A DNA stretch of 64,000 nt from positions 992,001 to 1,056,000 of the forward strand of contig NZ_JAENIK010000012.1 in NCBI RefSeq assembly GCF_016595465.1, written 5' to 3'. The position numbers and the translations under genes were made by a program. The DNA comes from Luteolibacter yonseiensis (GTDB lineage: Bacteria; Verrucomicrobiota; Verrucomicrobiia; Verrucomicrobiales; Akkermansiaceae). Below, piece by piece: positions 37,338-46,290 of the stretch. The first letter of the stretch is position 1; each line of letters begins with the position of its first letter. The notes below the pieces were generated by a model. That model was not told the DNA's origin and did not search any database. It saw nothing but the letters and a program-made list of their open reading frames with translations.

Positions 37338-37358
37338 CTGAAAACAGAACACTGAAAC
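37338..37358 (+). repeat. Heptamer tandem repeat, nuoJ-nuoK spacer
   Basis: CTGAAAA, CAGAACA and CTGAAAC follow one another in 7-base steps from 37338 to 37358, within the 45-base spacer. They are similar to the repeats before nuoJ. Confidence 0.65.
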
Positions 37359-37374
37359 CTCTCGAACTTTTTTC

Positions 37375-37695
37375 ATGGCTACCTTAAACGACTATCTTCT
37401 CGTCTCCGGCCTGCTCTTCGCCATCGGCCTCGCCGGCGTGGTGCTCCGCCGGAACATCATCATCGTCTTCATGTGTCTCGAGCTCATGCTCAGCGCGGCG
37501 AACCTGACGCTGGTCGCCTTCTCCCGTTTCAACACCACGGCGAACGGACTCCCCGACTACAACGGCCAGATGCTCGTCTTCTTCGTCATCACCGTGGCCG
37601 CTGCGGAAGTCGCCGTCGGCCTCGCCATCATCGTCGCCCTCTACCGCGCCCGCCAGACCATCCACACCGACGAACTCACCTCGCTGAAAGGCTGA
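37375..37695 (+). CDS. nuoK: NADH-quinone oxidoreductase subunit K
   Basis: 106 residues, three membrane helices. It carries the conserved acidic residues in [18 protein letters not shown] and in [18 protein letters not shown], which are homologous to MrpC glutamates and belong to the proton channel. Start and length match the family (about 100). It lies between nuoJ and nuoL as in most complex I operons. Confidence 0.95.
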   Translation: MATLNDYLLVSGLLFAIGLAGVVLRRNIIIVFMCLELMLSAANLTLVAFSRFNTTANGLPDYNGQMLVFFVITVAAAEVAVGLAIIVALYRARQTIHTDELTSLKG

Positions 37696-37696
37696 G

Positions 37697-37738
37697 GAAC
37701 ACGAACATTGAACACCCGACATTGAAGGACGAGAAATC
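37697..37738 (+). repeat. Degenerate heptamer repeat, nuoK-nuoL spacer
   Basis: Six 7-base units can be laid out from 37697: GAACACG, AACATTG, AACACCC, GACATTG, AAGGACG and AGAAATC. The first four share an (A/G)ACA core. This is weaker than the nuoI-J repeat but has the same period. Confidence 0.5.
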
Positions 37739-37794
37739 CGACGACCCGGCATCCGACAAAGTCTTCACCGCTCACTGATCCCATTTCACCCACC

Positions 37795-39624
37795 ATGACC
37801 CTACCCTGGATCCTACTTTTCCTGCCACTCGTCGTTGCGGCGGCGAACCAACTGGCGCTGCGCAAAACAGGACTCGCACCGCTGGTCTCCACCGCCTCCG
37901 CCGTGGCGACATTCATCATCGCGCTGGTCCTGCTCAAGCAAACCGGCACCACGGCGTTTCCCTGGGCGACGATCGGGGACTTCTCGGTGGAGATCGGCAT
38001 CAAGCTGGACAAGCTCTCGACCGGCATGATGATCGTCGTGACGGGCATCGGGATGCTGGTGCACATCTTCTCGCTGGCCTACATGAAGGAGGATGAGGCG
38101 AAGGCGCGCTACTTCACCGGGCTCTCGCTTTTCATGTTCTCGATGACGGGCATCGTGCTCGCGAACAACTTCATCATGACCTTCATCTTCTGGGAGCTGG
38201 TCGGACTCAGCTCCTACCTGCTCATCGGCCACTGGTACCAGAAGGACTCCGCCGCGGATGCCGCGAAAAAGGCCTTCCTCGCGAACCGTGTGGGTGACTT
38301 CGGTTTCATGATCGGCATCCTGATGCTGTGGGGCATCACCGGAGCACTTTCCTTCGATGCGATGGCCGAAGGGGTGAAGACCTTCCAAGGCGCCAATCCC
38401 GCAATTTTCGCAGGCGTGCTTTCGACCGCCCTGCTGTGTGTCTTCTGCGGCGCCGTCGGCAAATCCGCCCAGCTTCCGCTCCACGTCTGGCTGCCGGACG
38501 CCATGGAGGGTCCGACGCCCGTTTCCGCCCTGATCCACGCCGCGACCATGGTCGCCGCCGGGGTTTACATGCTGTTCCGCGTGCAGCTCTCGCTCGATCT
38601 CGACCACGAGGTGCTCGCCGGTCTTTTCTCCAGCCAGGTCATCGCCTGGGTCGGTGGCATCACCTCGCTGGCCGCCGCGCTGATGGCCACACAGCAGGAC
38701 GACATCAAGAAGATCCTCGCCTATTCCACCCTCTCCCAGCTCGGCTACATGGTGATGGCCGTCGGCCTTGTCTCCGGTGAGGCGGGCATGTTCCACCTTT
38801 TCACCCACGCATGGTTCAAGGCCCTCCTCTTCCTTGGCTCCGGTGCGATCATCTACGCCTGCCACCACGAACAGGACATCTGGAAAATGGGTGGCCTGCT
38901 CAAGAAGATGCCGATCACCGGCATCACCTTCGCCATCGGCACCGCGGCCCTGATCGCCGTCCCCTTCGTCACCTCCGGATTCTACTCGAAGGAGGAAATC
39001 CTTGGCGCCGCCTACCACGGGAACAAGGCGCTCTTCGGCATCGCCGTGTTCGTGGCGTTCCTCACCACCTTCTACATGACGCGCGCCTACGTCGTGACAT
39101 TCCTCGGCAAGCCGCGTGACGAACACGGAGCGGGCCACGCCCACGAAGTCGGCCCGCTGATGTTCGTCCCGCTCCTCATTCTCGCCGGCATGGCGATCGG
39201 CTCCGCCTTCCTCACAGCCCCCCTCAACGCCATCGACCCGCGCCACGGCGGCCACGAGCATGCGGAAGGCCACTACATCATCCTCGGAGCTTCCATCGCC
39301 TCCCTGGTCCTCGGCCTTGCCGCGGGTTTCGTCCTCTACAATGGCAAGGACAAGGATCCGGTCTCCATCCCGCTCTTCAAGAACCGCTTCTACATCGACG
39401 GCATCTACGACAACTTCATCGTCCGCTACTTCCAGGACGCGTTCGCCGCCATCATCGCGTTTTTCGACGAACTCCTCATCAACGGCCTGCTCGTAGGCGG
39501 CCTCAGCCGTGCGGCGGAGTCCACAGGCAACATCTTCCGCAAGGTCCAGTCCGGCAGCCTGCAGGGATATGCCTTCGCTTTCGGCCTCGGTGTCATCCTC
39601 GTCGTCTACTTCACCGCGTTCTGA
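37795..39624 (+). CDS. nuoL: NADH-quinone oxidoreductase subunit L
   Basis: 609 residues, about 15-16 membrane helices. Proton_antipo motifs include FWELVGLSSYLLIGHWY, AVGKSAQLPLHVWLPDAMEGP, ALIHAATMVAAGVYML and LAYSTLSQLGYMVMA with the channel Lys and Glu residues. The C-terminus carries the long horizontal helix (VQSGSLQGYAFAFGLGVIL region is the last TM). It is the most distal proton-pumping subunit of complex I. The His-rich loop DPRHGGHEHAEGHY is a local peculiarity of unknown meaning. Confidence 0.94.
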   Translation: MTLPWILLFLPLVVAAANQLALRKTGLAPLVSTASAVATFIIALVLLKQTGTTAFPWATIGDFSVEIGIKLDKLSTGMMIVVTGIGMLVHIFSLAYMKEDEAKARYFTGLSLFMFSMTGIVLANNFIMTFIFWELVGLSSYLLIGHWYQKDSAADAAKKAFLANRVGDFGFMIGILMLWGITGALSFDAMAEGVKTFQGANPAIFAGVLSTALLCVFCGAVGKSAQLPLHVWLPDAMEGPTPVSALIHAATMVAAGVYMLFRVQLSLDLDHEVLAGLFSSQVIAWVGGITSLAAALMATQQDDIKKILAYSTLSQLGYMVMAVGLVSGEAGMFHLFTHAWFKALLFLGSGAIIYACHHEQDIWKMGGLLKKMPITGITFAIGTAALIAVPFVTSGFYSKEEILGAAYHGNKALFGIAVFVAFLTTFYMTRAYVVTFLGKPRDEHGAGHAHEVGPLMFVPLLILAGMAIGSAFLTAPLNAIDPRHGGHEHAEGHYIILGASIASLVLGLAAGFVLYNGKDKDPVSIPLFKNRFYIDGIYDNFIVRYFQDAFAAIIAFFDELLINGLLVGGLSRAAESTGNIFRKVQSGSLQGYAFAFGLGVILVVYFTAF

Positions 39625-39631
39625 AATCCCA

Positions 39632-39737
39632 AAATCTTAAGCATTAAATTCTAAACATAAGAATTTCACACCTCCCGCCATCAAGGATTCACGACACAAC
39701 CGTTTAGAATTTAAGATTTCAAATTTCGTGCTTTAAA
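39632..39737 (+). repeat. Two inverted heptamer arrays, nuoL-nuoM spacer
   Basis: The left array runs TTAAGCA, TTAAATT, CTAAACA and TAAGAAT in exact 7-base steps (39637-39664). The right array runs TTTAGAA, TTTAAGA, TTTCAAA, TTTCGTG and CTTTAAA (39703-39737). The arrays are roughly complementary: AATTCTAAA at 39647-39655 pairs with TTTAGAATT at 39703-39711. The whole 117-base AT-rich spacer is thus an imperfect stem built from heptamers, in otherwise GC-rich DNA. Confidence 0.7.
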
Positions 39738-39741
39738 ACAT

Positions 39742-41178
39742 ATGCTCGCCCTTCTCGTCTTCCTTCCCATCCTCGCATTCATAGCGATCCTTCTCGGAGC
39801 TCCCGCGCGGCTGACCGCCCTCGGTGCCTCGGTCGCCAATCTGGTGCTGGGTCTCGCCGCCGTCCTCACATGGAAAAACGAAGGACTGTGGTCATCCTCG
39901 CTGAATGTTTTGGAAAAGCCCGCGCTGCATCTCAGCTTCGGTTTCGTCGACGGGATGAGTGTCATCATGGTCCTCCTTTCCGTCATCGTGACGGTGGCGG
40001 CCGTGCTCTCCGGCAAGGCTCCGGAGCGTAAGGAAAAGCTCTACTTCGGCTCGTCCCTTCTCATCTCCGCCGGAGCCATCGGTGCTTTCGCCGCCAGGGA
40101 CCTCTTCTTCTTCTTCGCCTTCCACGAGCTCGCGCTCATTCCGACCTTCCTGATGATCGGCATTCTGGGTCGTGGCGACCGTCGTACCGCCGCTTGGAAG
40201 ATCACCATCTACCTCGGCCTCGGCTCCATGGTCCTGCTCGCGGGTCTGGTGTGGCTCGCCAATCTGACGGGCAGCTATGACATTCCGACGATGCTGGCGA
40301 ACAAGGCGCTCGTTCCAGCCTCCGCGCAGACAGGTATCGCCGCCCTGCTTCTTGTCGGTTTCGGCACGCTCATCTCGCTTTTCCCCTTCCACTCGTGGGC
40401 GGCCCCGGCATACGCCAGCGCCCCCGCTCCCGTCGCCATGCTGCACGCCGGAGTCCTGAAAAAATTCGGTCTCTACGGCCTGCTCCGCCTTGCTGTCCCC
40501 CTAGCACCGGAAGGTCTGCAACACTGGCTGACTCCGCTTCTCGTCCTGCTGCTGGGCAATGTGCTCTGGGTCGGCTGGGTGACCATCTCCCAAAAACGCC
40601 TCGACCTCATGCTCGGCAATTCTTCCGTCATGCACATGGGCTACATCTTCCTCGCCATCGCCGCGTTGATCGCGTTTCCGGAAAATCCTCTCGCCCGCTC
40701 CGCCGCCATCGTCCTGATGTTCGCCCACGGCATCTCCATCGCCCTGCTCTTCGGCCTCGCCGACCGCATCGAGCGGAACACCGGCACGCTCGATCTGGAA
40801 GACCTCGGAGGTCTTGCAAAATCCGCCCCCGGCCTGGCCTTCCTCTTCGGCATCGCCGCCATGGCCTCCATCGGTCTTCCCGGCCTTGCGAATTTCTCCG
40901 GCGAGGTGCTCGTTTTCCTCTCCGCCTTCAAGGGCTACGATCCCGCCGCAGGACTCGGCCCGGTTCAGATCGCCTGCATCCTTTCCATCTGGGGCGTGGT
41001 CATATCCGCCGTTTACATGCTCCGCGCCTACCGGAACATTTTCCACGGACCGACGGTGAAAACCACCTCCTCCGCGACGGATATCAGCTGCCTTGACCGC
41101 GTTCCGGCACTGCTGCTCATCATAGCCCTTTTCGCCGTGGGCCTCTGCCCGAACCTGCTTCTCAACCTTTTGAAGTAA
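39742..41178 (+). CDS. nuoM: NADH-quinone oxidoreductase subunit M
   Basis: 478 residues, about 13-14 membrane helices. Family blocks are FFAFHELALIPTFLMIG with the channel glutamate, LFPFHSWAAPAYASAPAPVAML, and LGNSSVMHMGYIFLAIAAL. It is an antiporter-like proton-pumping subunit of complex I. The ATG at 39742 comes right after the heptamer array, so the array could affect its translation. It is followed by nuoN after 38 bases. Confidence 0.93.
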   Translation: MLALLVFLPILAFIAILLGAPARLTALGASVANLVLGLAAVLTWKNEGLWSSSLNVLEKPALHLSFGFVDGMSVIMVLLSVIVTVAAVLSGKAPERKEKLYFGSSLLISAGAIGAFAARDLFFFFAFHELALIPTFLMIGILGRGDRRTAAWKITIYLGLGSMVLLAGLVWLANLTGSYDIPTMLANKALVPASAQTGIAALLLVGFGTLISLFPFHSWAAPAYASAPAPVAMLHAGVLKKFGLYGLLRLAVPLAPEGLQHWLTPLLVLLLGNVLWVGWVTISQKRLDLMLGNSSVMHMGYIFLAIAALIAFPENPLARSAAIVLMFAHGISIALLFGLADRIERNTGTLDLEDLGGLAKSAPGLAFLFGIAAMASIGLPGLANFSGEVLVFLSAFKGYDPAAGLGPVQIACILSIWGVVISAVYMLRAYRNIFHGPTVKTTSSATDISCLDRVPALLLIIALFAVGLCPNLLLNLLK

Positions 41179-41216
41179 GCCCCATAGGAATTGTAAGACC
41201 TATCCATTTCCACTCC

Positions 41217-42695
41217 ATGCCTGCGTTCATTCTCGAAATCCTCACCGTTTTCCTCGGCGTCTTCCTGCTGATGGCGGAAGCGTTCCTGCCCGGCAAAAAC
41301 AAATCCTGGGTCGGCATCGCCGCGGTCTTCGGACTCACCTTCATCCTGGGCCTCACCTTCGTCGCCGTCGGTCCATCCGAGAAAATCGAGGCGGGCTGGG
41401 TGGACTACCCGCTGTGGAACTTCTACAACTTCGACAGCCTCGCGAAATTCTACAAGATCTTCGCCCTTCTCACCACCATCCTCGTGCTGCTCCTCGCGGT
41501 GGACTACCGGAAGATCCTCGCACGCTTCACCGAAGGACCCGAATCCGAAAACGGAACCGGAGAATACTACGCGCTTCCGATCTTCGCCTGTGCCGGGATG
41601 ATGTGGCTCGCCTCCGCCCGTGACCTCGCGGGTGCCTTCGTCGCGCTGGAACTCGTCACCGTCACATTCTACATTCTGGTCGCCTACATGCGCCGGAACG
41701 TCGGTTCGCTGGAGGCTGGTGTGAAATACCTCATCCTCGGAGCACTCAGCACCGGATTCCTCGTTTACGGCATCGCATGGGTATACGGTTCGCTCGGCAC
41801 CATGAGCCTGCCGGAAATCGCCACCCGCCTCGACACACCGCACACGACCTTCTCCGTGGCGTCGCTGCTCTTCGGCATCGCCCTCGTGCTCGTCGGCCTC
41901 GGTTTCAAGATCGGCGCCGTCCCCATGCAGGTCTGGATTCCGGACGTCTATCAAGGCGCTCCCACCCCGACCACCGCTTTCCTCTCCGTCGGATCGAAGG
42001 CGGCGGGCTTCATCCTCACCATCCGTTTCCTGGAGCCATTCCTGAACAGCGAGATCACCCGCGTCCCCGTGCTCGCCATCCTGCTCATCATGGCCTGCGC
42101 CACCCTGCTTTTCGGCAATCTCGCCGCCATCCCGCAGACGAACTTCAAGCGCCTGCTCGCCTATTCCTCGATCGCCCACGCGGGTTTCCTCATTCTCGCA
42201 TTGGCCGCATGGGCGCCTGAAACGGCGAACTCGGAAGGTTCCATCAAGGTAGTCTCCTTCTACCTCGCCACCTACCTGTTGATGACCCTCGGCGTCTTCT
42301 TCGTACTTTCCCAAATCCGCATCCAGCGCGATGGCGAGGAGATCTCGAACTTCAACGGTCTTGGAAAAACCAATCCGCAGCTCGCGCTGATGCTGACCGT
42401 CCTGCTCGCGGCCCTCGCCGGGGTTCCTCTGACCGCAGGTTTCCTCGGAAAATTCATGGTTTTCTCCCTCGCGGTCGATGCCGGCCTCTGGTGGGGAGTG
42501 GGCGTTGCCTTCATCGCGGCAGCCGCCGGATTCTACTACTACTTCAGCGTCATCCGCGCCATCTGGTGGATGGCCGCGGAAGATGAAAAAGCCATCGTGC
42601 TTCCGAAAGCCACCAAGATCTGTGTCGCCACGCTGTCCCTCGCGGTGCTCGTGCTGGGTGTGTTCCCGCAGCCCATCTGGGCATTGCTCAGGTGA
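41217..42695 (+). CDS. nuoN: NADH-quinone oxidoreductase subunit N
   Basis: 492 residues with about 14 membrane helices. Conserved blocks are ALELVTVTFYILVAYMRR, LGFKIGAVPMQVWIPDVYQG, TAFLSVGSKAAGFIL and RLLAYSSIAHAGFLILALA. It is the third antiporter-like subunit of the complex I membrane arm and the last gene of the cluster. The 435 bases after it contain no gene. Confidence 0.94.
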   Translation: MPAFILEILTVFLGVFLLMAEAFLPGKNKSWVGIAAVFGLTFILGLTFVAVGPSEKIEAGWVDYPLWNFYNFDSLAKFYKIFALLTTILVLLLAVDYRKILARFTEGPESENGTGEYYALPIFACAGMMWLASARDLAGAFVALELVTVTFYILVAYMRRNVGSLEAGVKYLILGALSTGFLVYGIAWVYGSLGTMSLPEIATRLDTPHTTFSVASLLFGIALVLVGLGFKIGAVPMQVWIPDVYQGAPTPTTAFLSVGSKAAGFILTIRFLEPFLNSEITRVPVLAILLIMACATLLFGNLAAIPQTNFKRLLAYSSIAHAGFLILALAAWAPETANSEGSIKVVSFYLATYLLMTLGVFFVLSQIRIQRDGEEISNFNGLGKTNPQLALMLTVLLAALAGVPLTAGFLGKFMVFSLAVDAGLWWGVGVAFIAAAAGFYYYFSVIRAIWWMAAEDEKAIVLPKATKICVATLSLAVLVLGVFPQPIWALLR

Positions 42696-42777
42696 GGTGA
42701 ATGTCCGGTCCAAAGCGAAAACGACCGGCTGCTTCCAGCTCGAATTGATGCGAACGGGATCCTTATCCCTCTGAAAT

Positions 42778-42797
42778 CCGACCGGCGCACCGGTCGG
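42778..42797 (+). terminator. Perfect hairpin downstream of nuoN
   Basis: CCGACCGG (42778-42785) and CCGGTCGG (42790-42797) form an 8-bp GC stem with a CGCA loop, 83 bases after the nuoN stop. No T-tract follows. It is the best candidate for the end of the nuo transcript. Confidence 0.45.
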
Positions 42798-42887
42798 TGG
42801 CGGTCAATAGGGAACGACAAACCGTGTGTGATATCAGGCCCGATGATCGATTGTTGTAAGTCGCGTTGTCCCGAGTGGGAAATCCAA

Positions 42888-42914
42888 ACCACGAAAGTCA
42901 CGAAAACACACGAG
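42888..42914 (+). repeat. Degenerate 9-bp tandem repeat
   Basis: ACCACGAAA, GTCACGAAA and ACACACGAG follow each other in the gene-free 42696-43130 region. The CACGAAA core resembles dispersed intergenic repeats that I recall from several environmental bacterial genomes. Confidence 0.5.
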
Positions 42915-42980
42915 TGATCTTCGTCTTTGAGGCTCCGGACCATTCACCGATAAATGGATCGAAAGAGCGATGAGGCTCCC

Positions 42981-43015
42981 CTTTTGGCCTTTTCGTCTTT
43001 CACGTTTCTCCTTTC
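42981..43015 (+). repeat. Heptamer repeat in the post-nuo gene-free region
   Basis: CTTTTGG, CCTTTTC, GTCTTTC, ACGTTTC and TCCTTTC lie in exact 7-base steps; the last four share the frame NNNTTTC (GAAANNN on the other strand). Apart from this, the 9-bp repeat and the hairpin, I see no gene or RNA in 42696-43130. Confidence 0.6.
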
Positions 43016-43022
43016 GGATTGA

Positions 43023-43052
43023 TTGACAGGAAAAGATGACAGGCGGGATACC
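43023..43052 (+). promoter_or_regulatory. Possible sigma-70 promoter
   Basis: TTGACA at 43023-43028 is a consensus -35 box. GATACC at 43047-43052 is a weak -10 box at 18-base spacing. It lies 79 bases upstream of the lipoprotein gene start. Confidence 0.3.
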
Positions 43053-43130
43053 GGGGAAACCCTTCAATCGGACAAACCCGCTTGCGGCTTTGTCGGAACC
43101 AAACTACTTACAAGGTATCACCCGTCAGCC

Positions 43131-43874
43131 ATGAAACCCACCACCCTAGCCAAGACCGCAGTTCCTGTCCTCCTCGCACTCGGCCTCGCAAGTTGTGGCC
43201 CGCCTCCCGTCATCGTCCGAACCGAACCGACCAGATTTCTGCAAAGCACGGGCACGGACATGACTCAGCGCATCCAGCGCCTGCCCTTCGAACATTCATG
43301 GCGTGATCCCAAGGTGGATATCACGAAATACAAGAACATCGTCGTCCGCCCGGTAACCACTTCTTATCTCAAGACCGAAAAATGGGAAGAGAGCAAAAGC
43401 ACCGCCATCCCTAACAAACGGGGCTATACCCGCCAAACCCGGGATCTCGCCCGCTACTGGACCAAGTCGCTGAACAAGTCGTTCTCCTCGCCCGTTTGCA
43501 TGTTCTATAAAACAAGCGACACCGGAGCGGCCAACACCCTCATCCTGGAAGTGGCTCTTACCGAAGTTCGTTTCGGCCAACCGGTTCCCGAAGCTGTCAC
43601 CACCGCACCGCTGCCCACCGGAATCGTCAGCGCGGTCGCCACCGGCCTCCCTGTCTGCGCCTTCGAGGCACGCGTCCGGGACGCGTCCACCGGCAGGCTC
43701 GTCTCCACCGCCGCCGACCGCCGCGGACCGGACATCGCTGTCATGGACGACGGAAAAGGAGGCCTCGCAAAACCGAACCAGAAAATCTGCGACGAGTGGT
43801 CGGACCAGCTCATGAAGTCGTCCAATCTGGAGCTTTTTCCGAAGGTGAGGAGGAAGTGGTTCAGCTGGTTTTGA
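43131..43874 (+). CDS. Putative lipoprotein, DUF3313/DUF4410-like
   Basis: 247 residues from MKPTTLAKTAVPVLLALGLASC, a lipoprotein signal with C22 as the acylated residue. The mature part has YKNIVVRPVTTSYLKT, NTLILEVALTEVRFGQP and CAFEARVRDASTGRLVSTAADRR, similar in style to DUF3313/DUF4410 outer-membrane lipoproteins that contain a central beta-sheet. The function is unknown. It probably sits on the periplasmic face of the outer membrane. The next gene starts 75 bases later and may have its own promoter. Confidence 0.7.
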   Translation: MKPTTLAKTAVPVLLALGLASCGPPPVIVRTEPTRFLQSTGTDMTQRIQRLPFEHSWRDPKVDITKYKNIVVRPVTTSYLKTEKWEESKSTAIPNKRGYTRQTRDLARYWTKSLNKSFSSPVCMFYKTSDTGAANTLILEVALTEVRFGQPVPEAVTTAPLPTGIVSAVATGLPVCAFEARVRDASTGRLVSTAADRRGPDIAVMDDGKGGLAKPNQKICDEWSDQLMKSSNLELFPKVRRKWFSWF

Positions 43875-43948
43875 TGACGTTTGCTGACTGCCGGCCCGTC
43901 GATGTTTGAATTTCAAAATGATAGAGACTCGTATATTCCTTGCCAAAA

Positions 43949-44443
43949 ATGACACCCGCGGAAATCACAGCGGAATTTTACGAGTCACTTCGCCGTCCGA
44001 ATGGCAGGCAATCGATAAGGCATTTCTACGCGAAAATCCGTAATTTGGATAAGTCTGATCTCTCGGAAGGGCTTCTCGCAGTCTTTCAAGAAAGATCCTT
44101 CACCGATCATGAGGTAGGTTGCGCGATCCTATGGTGCCTGGATGTTCCCTTCAGCAGGGATCTTGCACCCTACCTCCCCGGCCTTATCGCCAATTGGGAT
44201 GTCAGTGTTGAAGAAATGCCACTTTATCTTATGAATGCCCTCGGCAAGGAAACGCTGAATGCCACCATCGAAAAGTTGCTCGAATCCATTTCCGAAGACT
44301 CTGAAGAGAAGGTAAAACTCAAAACCATGCAGTGGTGGATGAGCATGGACGAAAGCTCCCTCAGGGAACACCGAGCCTCCTGGCTGGCGAAACTTACTGG
44401 AATTGATAGGACAGAATTCCTCACCACCCAGAGCCAACTTTGA
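43949..44443 (+). CDS. Hypothetical helical protein
   Basis: 164 residues from MTPAEITAEFYESLRRPNG, with no signal peptide or membrane segment. The composition suggests an all-helical cytoplasmic protein with HEAT-like helix pairs (FTDHEVGCAILWCLDVPF, VEEMPLYLMNALGKETL). No recognisable active site. A TTG nine bases upstream is an alternative start. The base composition is less GC-rich than its neighbours, which might reflect recent acquisition. Confidence 0.6.
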   Translation: MTPAEITAEFYESLRRPNGRQSIRHFYAKIRNLDKSDLSEGLLAVFQERSFTDHEVGCAILWCLDVPFSRDLAPYLPGLIANWDVSVEEMPLYLMNALGKETLNATIEKLLESISEDSEEKVKLKTMQWWMSMDESSLREHRASWLAKLTGIDRTEFLTTQSQL

Positions 44444-44468
44444 ACACGTAAAACCAACTTCCCAGTTC

Positions 44469-46127
44469 ATGCCAGCACCAACGCTCTCTCGCCACTTGGC
44501 CTTCCTTCTGGCCACGTGCATCGTCACATCCTGCGGCACCATCGCCCCGCCTTCGGAAGAGAAGTCCACGACCGAACTCCAGGGCGAAGGTCTCCAAACG
44601 GCGGATCACCTGATGAGGCGCGCCCGCCGTTTCGAGAGTGATGAAAACATCTCCGCCGTCTACCGGATGCGCGCCGCCGAGATCGCCTGGGCGGAACTCG
44701 ACACCGATGGAGGAAGCGTCCGGGATGTGAAATCCCTGGGTCCTGATCAGAAGCACGCCCTCCGGATCATCACCGCCGCCACCGAAGGGGTGGCGGTGAA
44801 TTTCATCGGAGAGAAATACAAGCCTGAGAAAACTTATTCACACGCGGGCTTCACCTACCGCATCAATGCCGGGATCGCCCAAAAGCCCGGCCTTTACCCT
44901 CTCGCCGGACTTGAATCCGCCAAACCCGCGCGTGAGGTGAGACACCGGCTCTGTACGAACTGGCACACCGAGGAGGGTGTCGGCGCTCCTTGTGCTCCCA
45001 AGTGGAAACGTCCGACAGACGCGAAAATGCAGCGGTTCGTCACCAGCCGTGGCTATCTCGAACCAATCACCGCGGTCCTTACCTTCGACGGGGTGAAAAA
45101 CTCCAAAGGTCCCCGCCACGCCTCCATCACCGGCTACGACCCGACCTATCTCTCGAAGGTTCATCTAGGGAAAACCGAATATCCGCTCGCAGCGGATTTC
45201 ACCGCTCCCATCGTCGAGCAGACCCACGACATCAATGAAATCACCATCGCCCTCAGCGGCCTGCTCCATCCCGGTGTGCTGGATTCCAAGCTCATCCTGT
45301 TGGAACCCTATGACCCCGAGCGCATTCCCATCCTCCTCGTTCATGGCCTGAACTCCCATCCGAGGATGTGGAAGGATGTCATCAACGATCTCCGTGCGGA
45401 TCCCAAGCTCCGCGGACGCTACCAGTTCATGCTGTTCTATTACCCCACCGGGTGGCCCATCAGCTACTCGTCCATGCGGCTGCGTGAGGAACTCGACGCA
45501 CTCGGTCAACTGGTCGGGAACCAGAAAAAGATGGTGCTCGTCGGCCACAGCATGGGCGGCCTGCTTTCCCGCATGCAGGTGATCAATCCCGGCAGGAAAA
45601 TCTGGAACGCCCAGTTCGGCGAGGACGCCGACAAGCTTTACGCGAAACTTCCCGCCGACAACCTGGTCAAACGCACCCTTACATTCTCCGCCGACCCGGA
45701 CATCGGCCGGGAAGTCTATATCTGCACCCCGCACCGTGGCAGCGGACTTGCGGACAAATCGTTCACCACCTATTTCGTCAGATTGCTTAAACTCCCCTCG
45801 ACCATCACCAGCGCGTTCATCGATTTGCCCGGCAACCTCATCGAACATGGCCGGCTCACCAGTGTTGCCGGCCTGTCCCCCAGCAATCCGCTCTTCAAGG
45901 CCCTCGATGAAATCCCGATCCAGGTCCCCCACCATTCCATCATCGGCGACCGTGGCCGGGGGGATACGCCAGACAGCAGCGACGGTGTGGTCCGCTACAG
46001 CAGCTCCCACCTGGCCAGCGCCGAGTCGGAGCTGATCGTCCCTGCCGGCCATGGAGCCTTCAAGGATCCGCAGGCCATCAAGGAACTCCGCCGCATCCTG
46101 CTGTTGAACGCGGGCATCAAGGACTGA
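44469..46127 (+). CDS. Lipoprotein alpha/beta hydrolase (lipase-like)
   Basis: 552 residues. A lipoprotein signal ends in IVTSC (C22). The N-terminal ~270 residues are a helical/beta extension of unknown role. The alpha/beta-hydrolase core begins at IPILLVHGLNSHPRMWKD and has the nucleophile S361 in GHSMGG, YICTPHRGSG, and a likely catalytic His in PAGHGAF near the C-terminus. This is typical of PGAP1/triacylglycerol-lipase-like enzymes; the lipid or ester substrate is unknown. It starts 26 bases after the preceding helical protein and is probably co-transcribed with it. Confidence 0.8.
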   Translation: MPAPTLSRHLAFLLATCIVTSCGTIAPPSEEKSTTELQGEGLQTADHLMRRARRFESDENISAVYRMRAAEIAWAELDTDGGSVRDVKSLGPDQKHALRIITAATEGVAVNFIGEKYKPEKTYSHAGFTYRINAGIAQKPGLYPLAGLESAKPAREVRHRLCTNWHTEEGVGAPCAPKWKRPTDAKMQRFVTSRGYLEPITAVLTFDGVKNSKGPRHASITGYDPTYLSKVHLGKTEYPLAADFTAPIVEQTHDINEITIALSGLLHPGVLDSKLILLEPYDPERIPILLVHGLNSHPRMWKDVINDLRADPKLRGRYQFMLFYYPTGWPISYSSMRLREELDALGQLVGNQKKMVLVGHSMGGLLSRMQVINPGRKIWNAQFGEDADKLYAKLPADNLVKRTLTFSADPDIGREVYICTPHRGSGLADKSFTTYFVRLLKLPSTITSAFIDLPGNLIEHGRLTSVAGLSPSNPLFKALDEIPIQVPHHSIIGDRGRGDTPDSSDGVVRYSSSHLASAESELIVPAGHGAFKDPQAIKELRRILLLNAGIKD

Positions 46128-46290
46128 GAATACGGATTTCCGGGCGCGGGAACATGGAAATCAACCTGCTCCGCAAGCGGTCGGCTTCCCGGCAAACTCC
46201 GCCGGATGCCCGCTACCGCAGGTGGAGTGAACGCAGCTCGAATCGCCGCTTGAGTTTTCCCGACATGACAGACAGCCTATGGGCGCAGCC

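Noticed and set aside
42696..43130. Possible RNA gene in the 435-base gap after nuoN
   Set aside because: I found no cloverleaf, riboswitch core or known ncRNA pattern; only a hairpin and short tandem repeats are visible.
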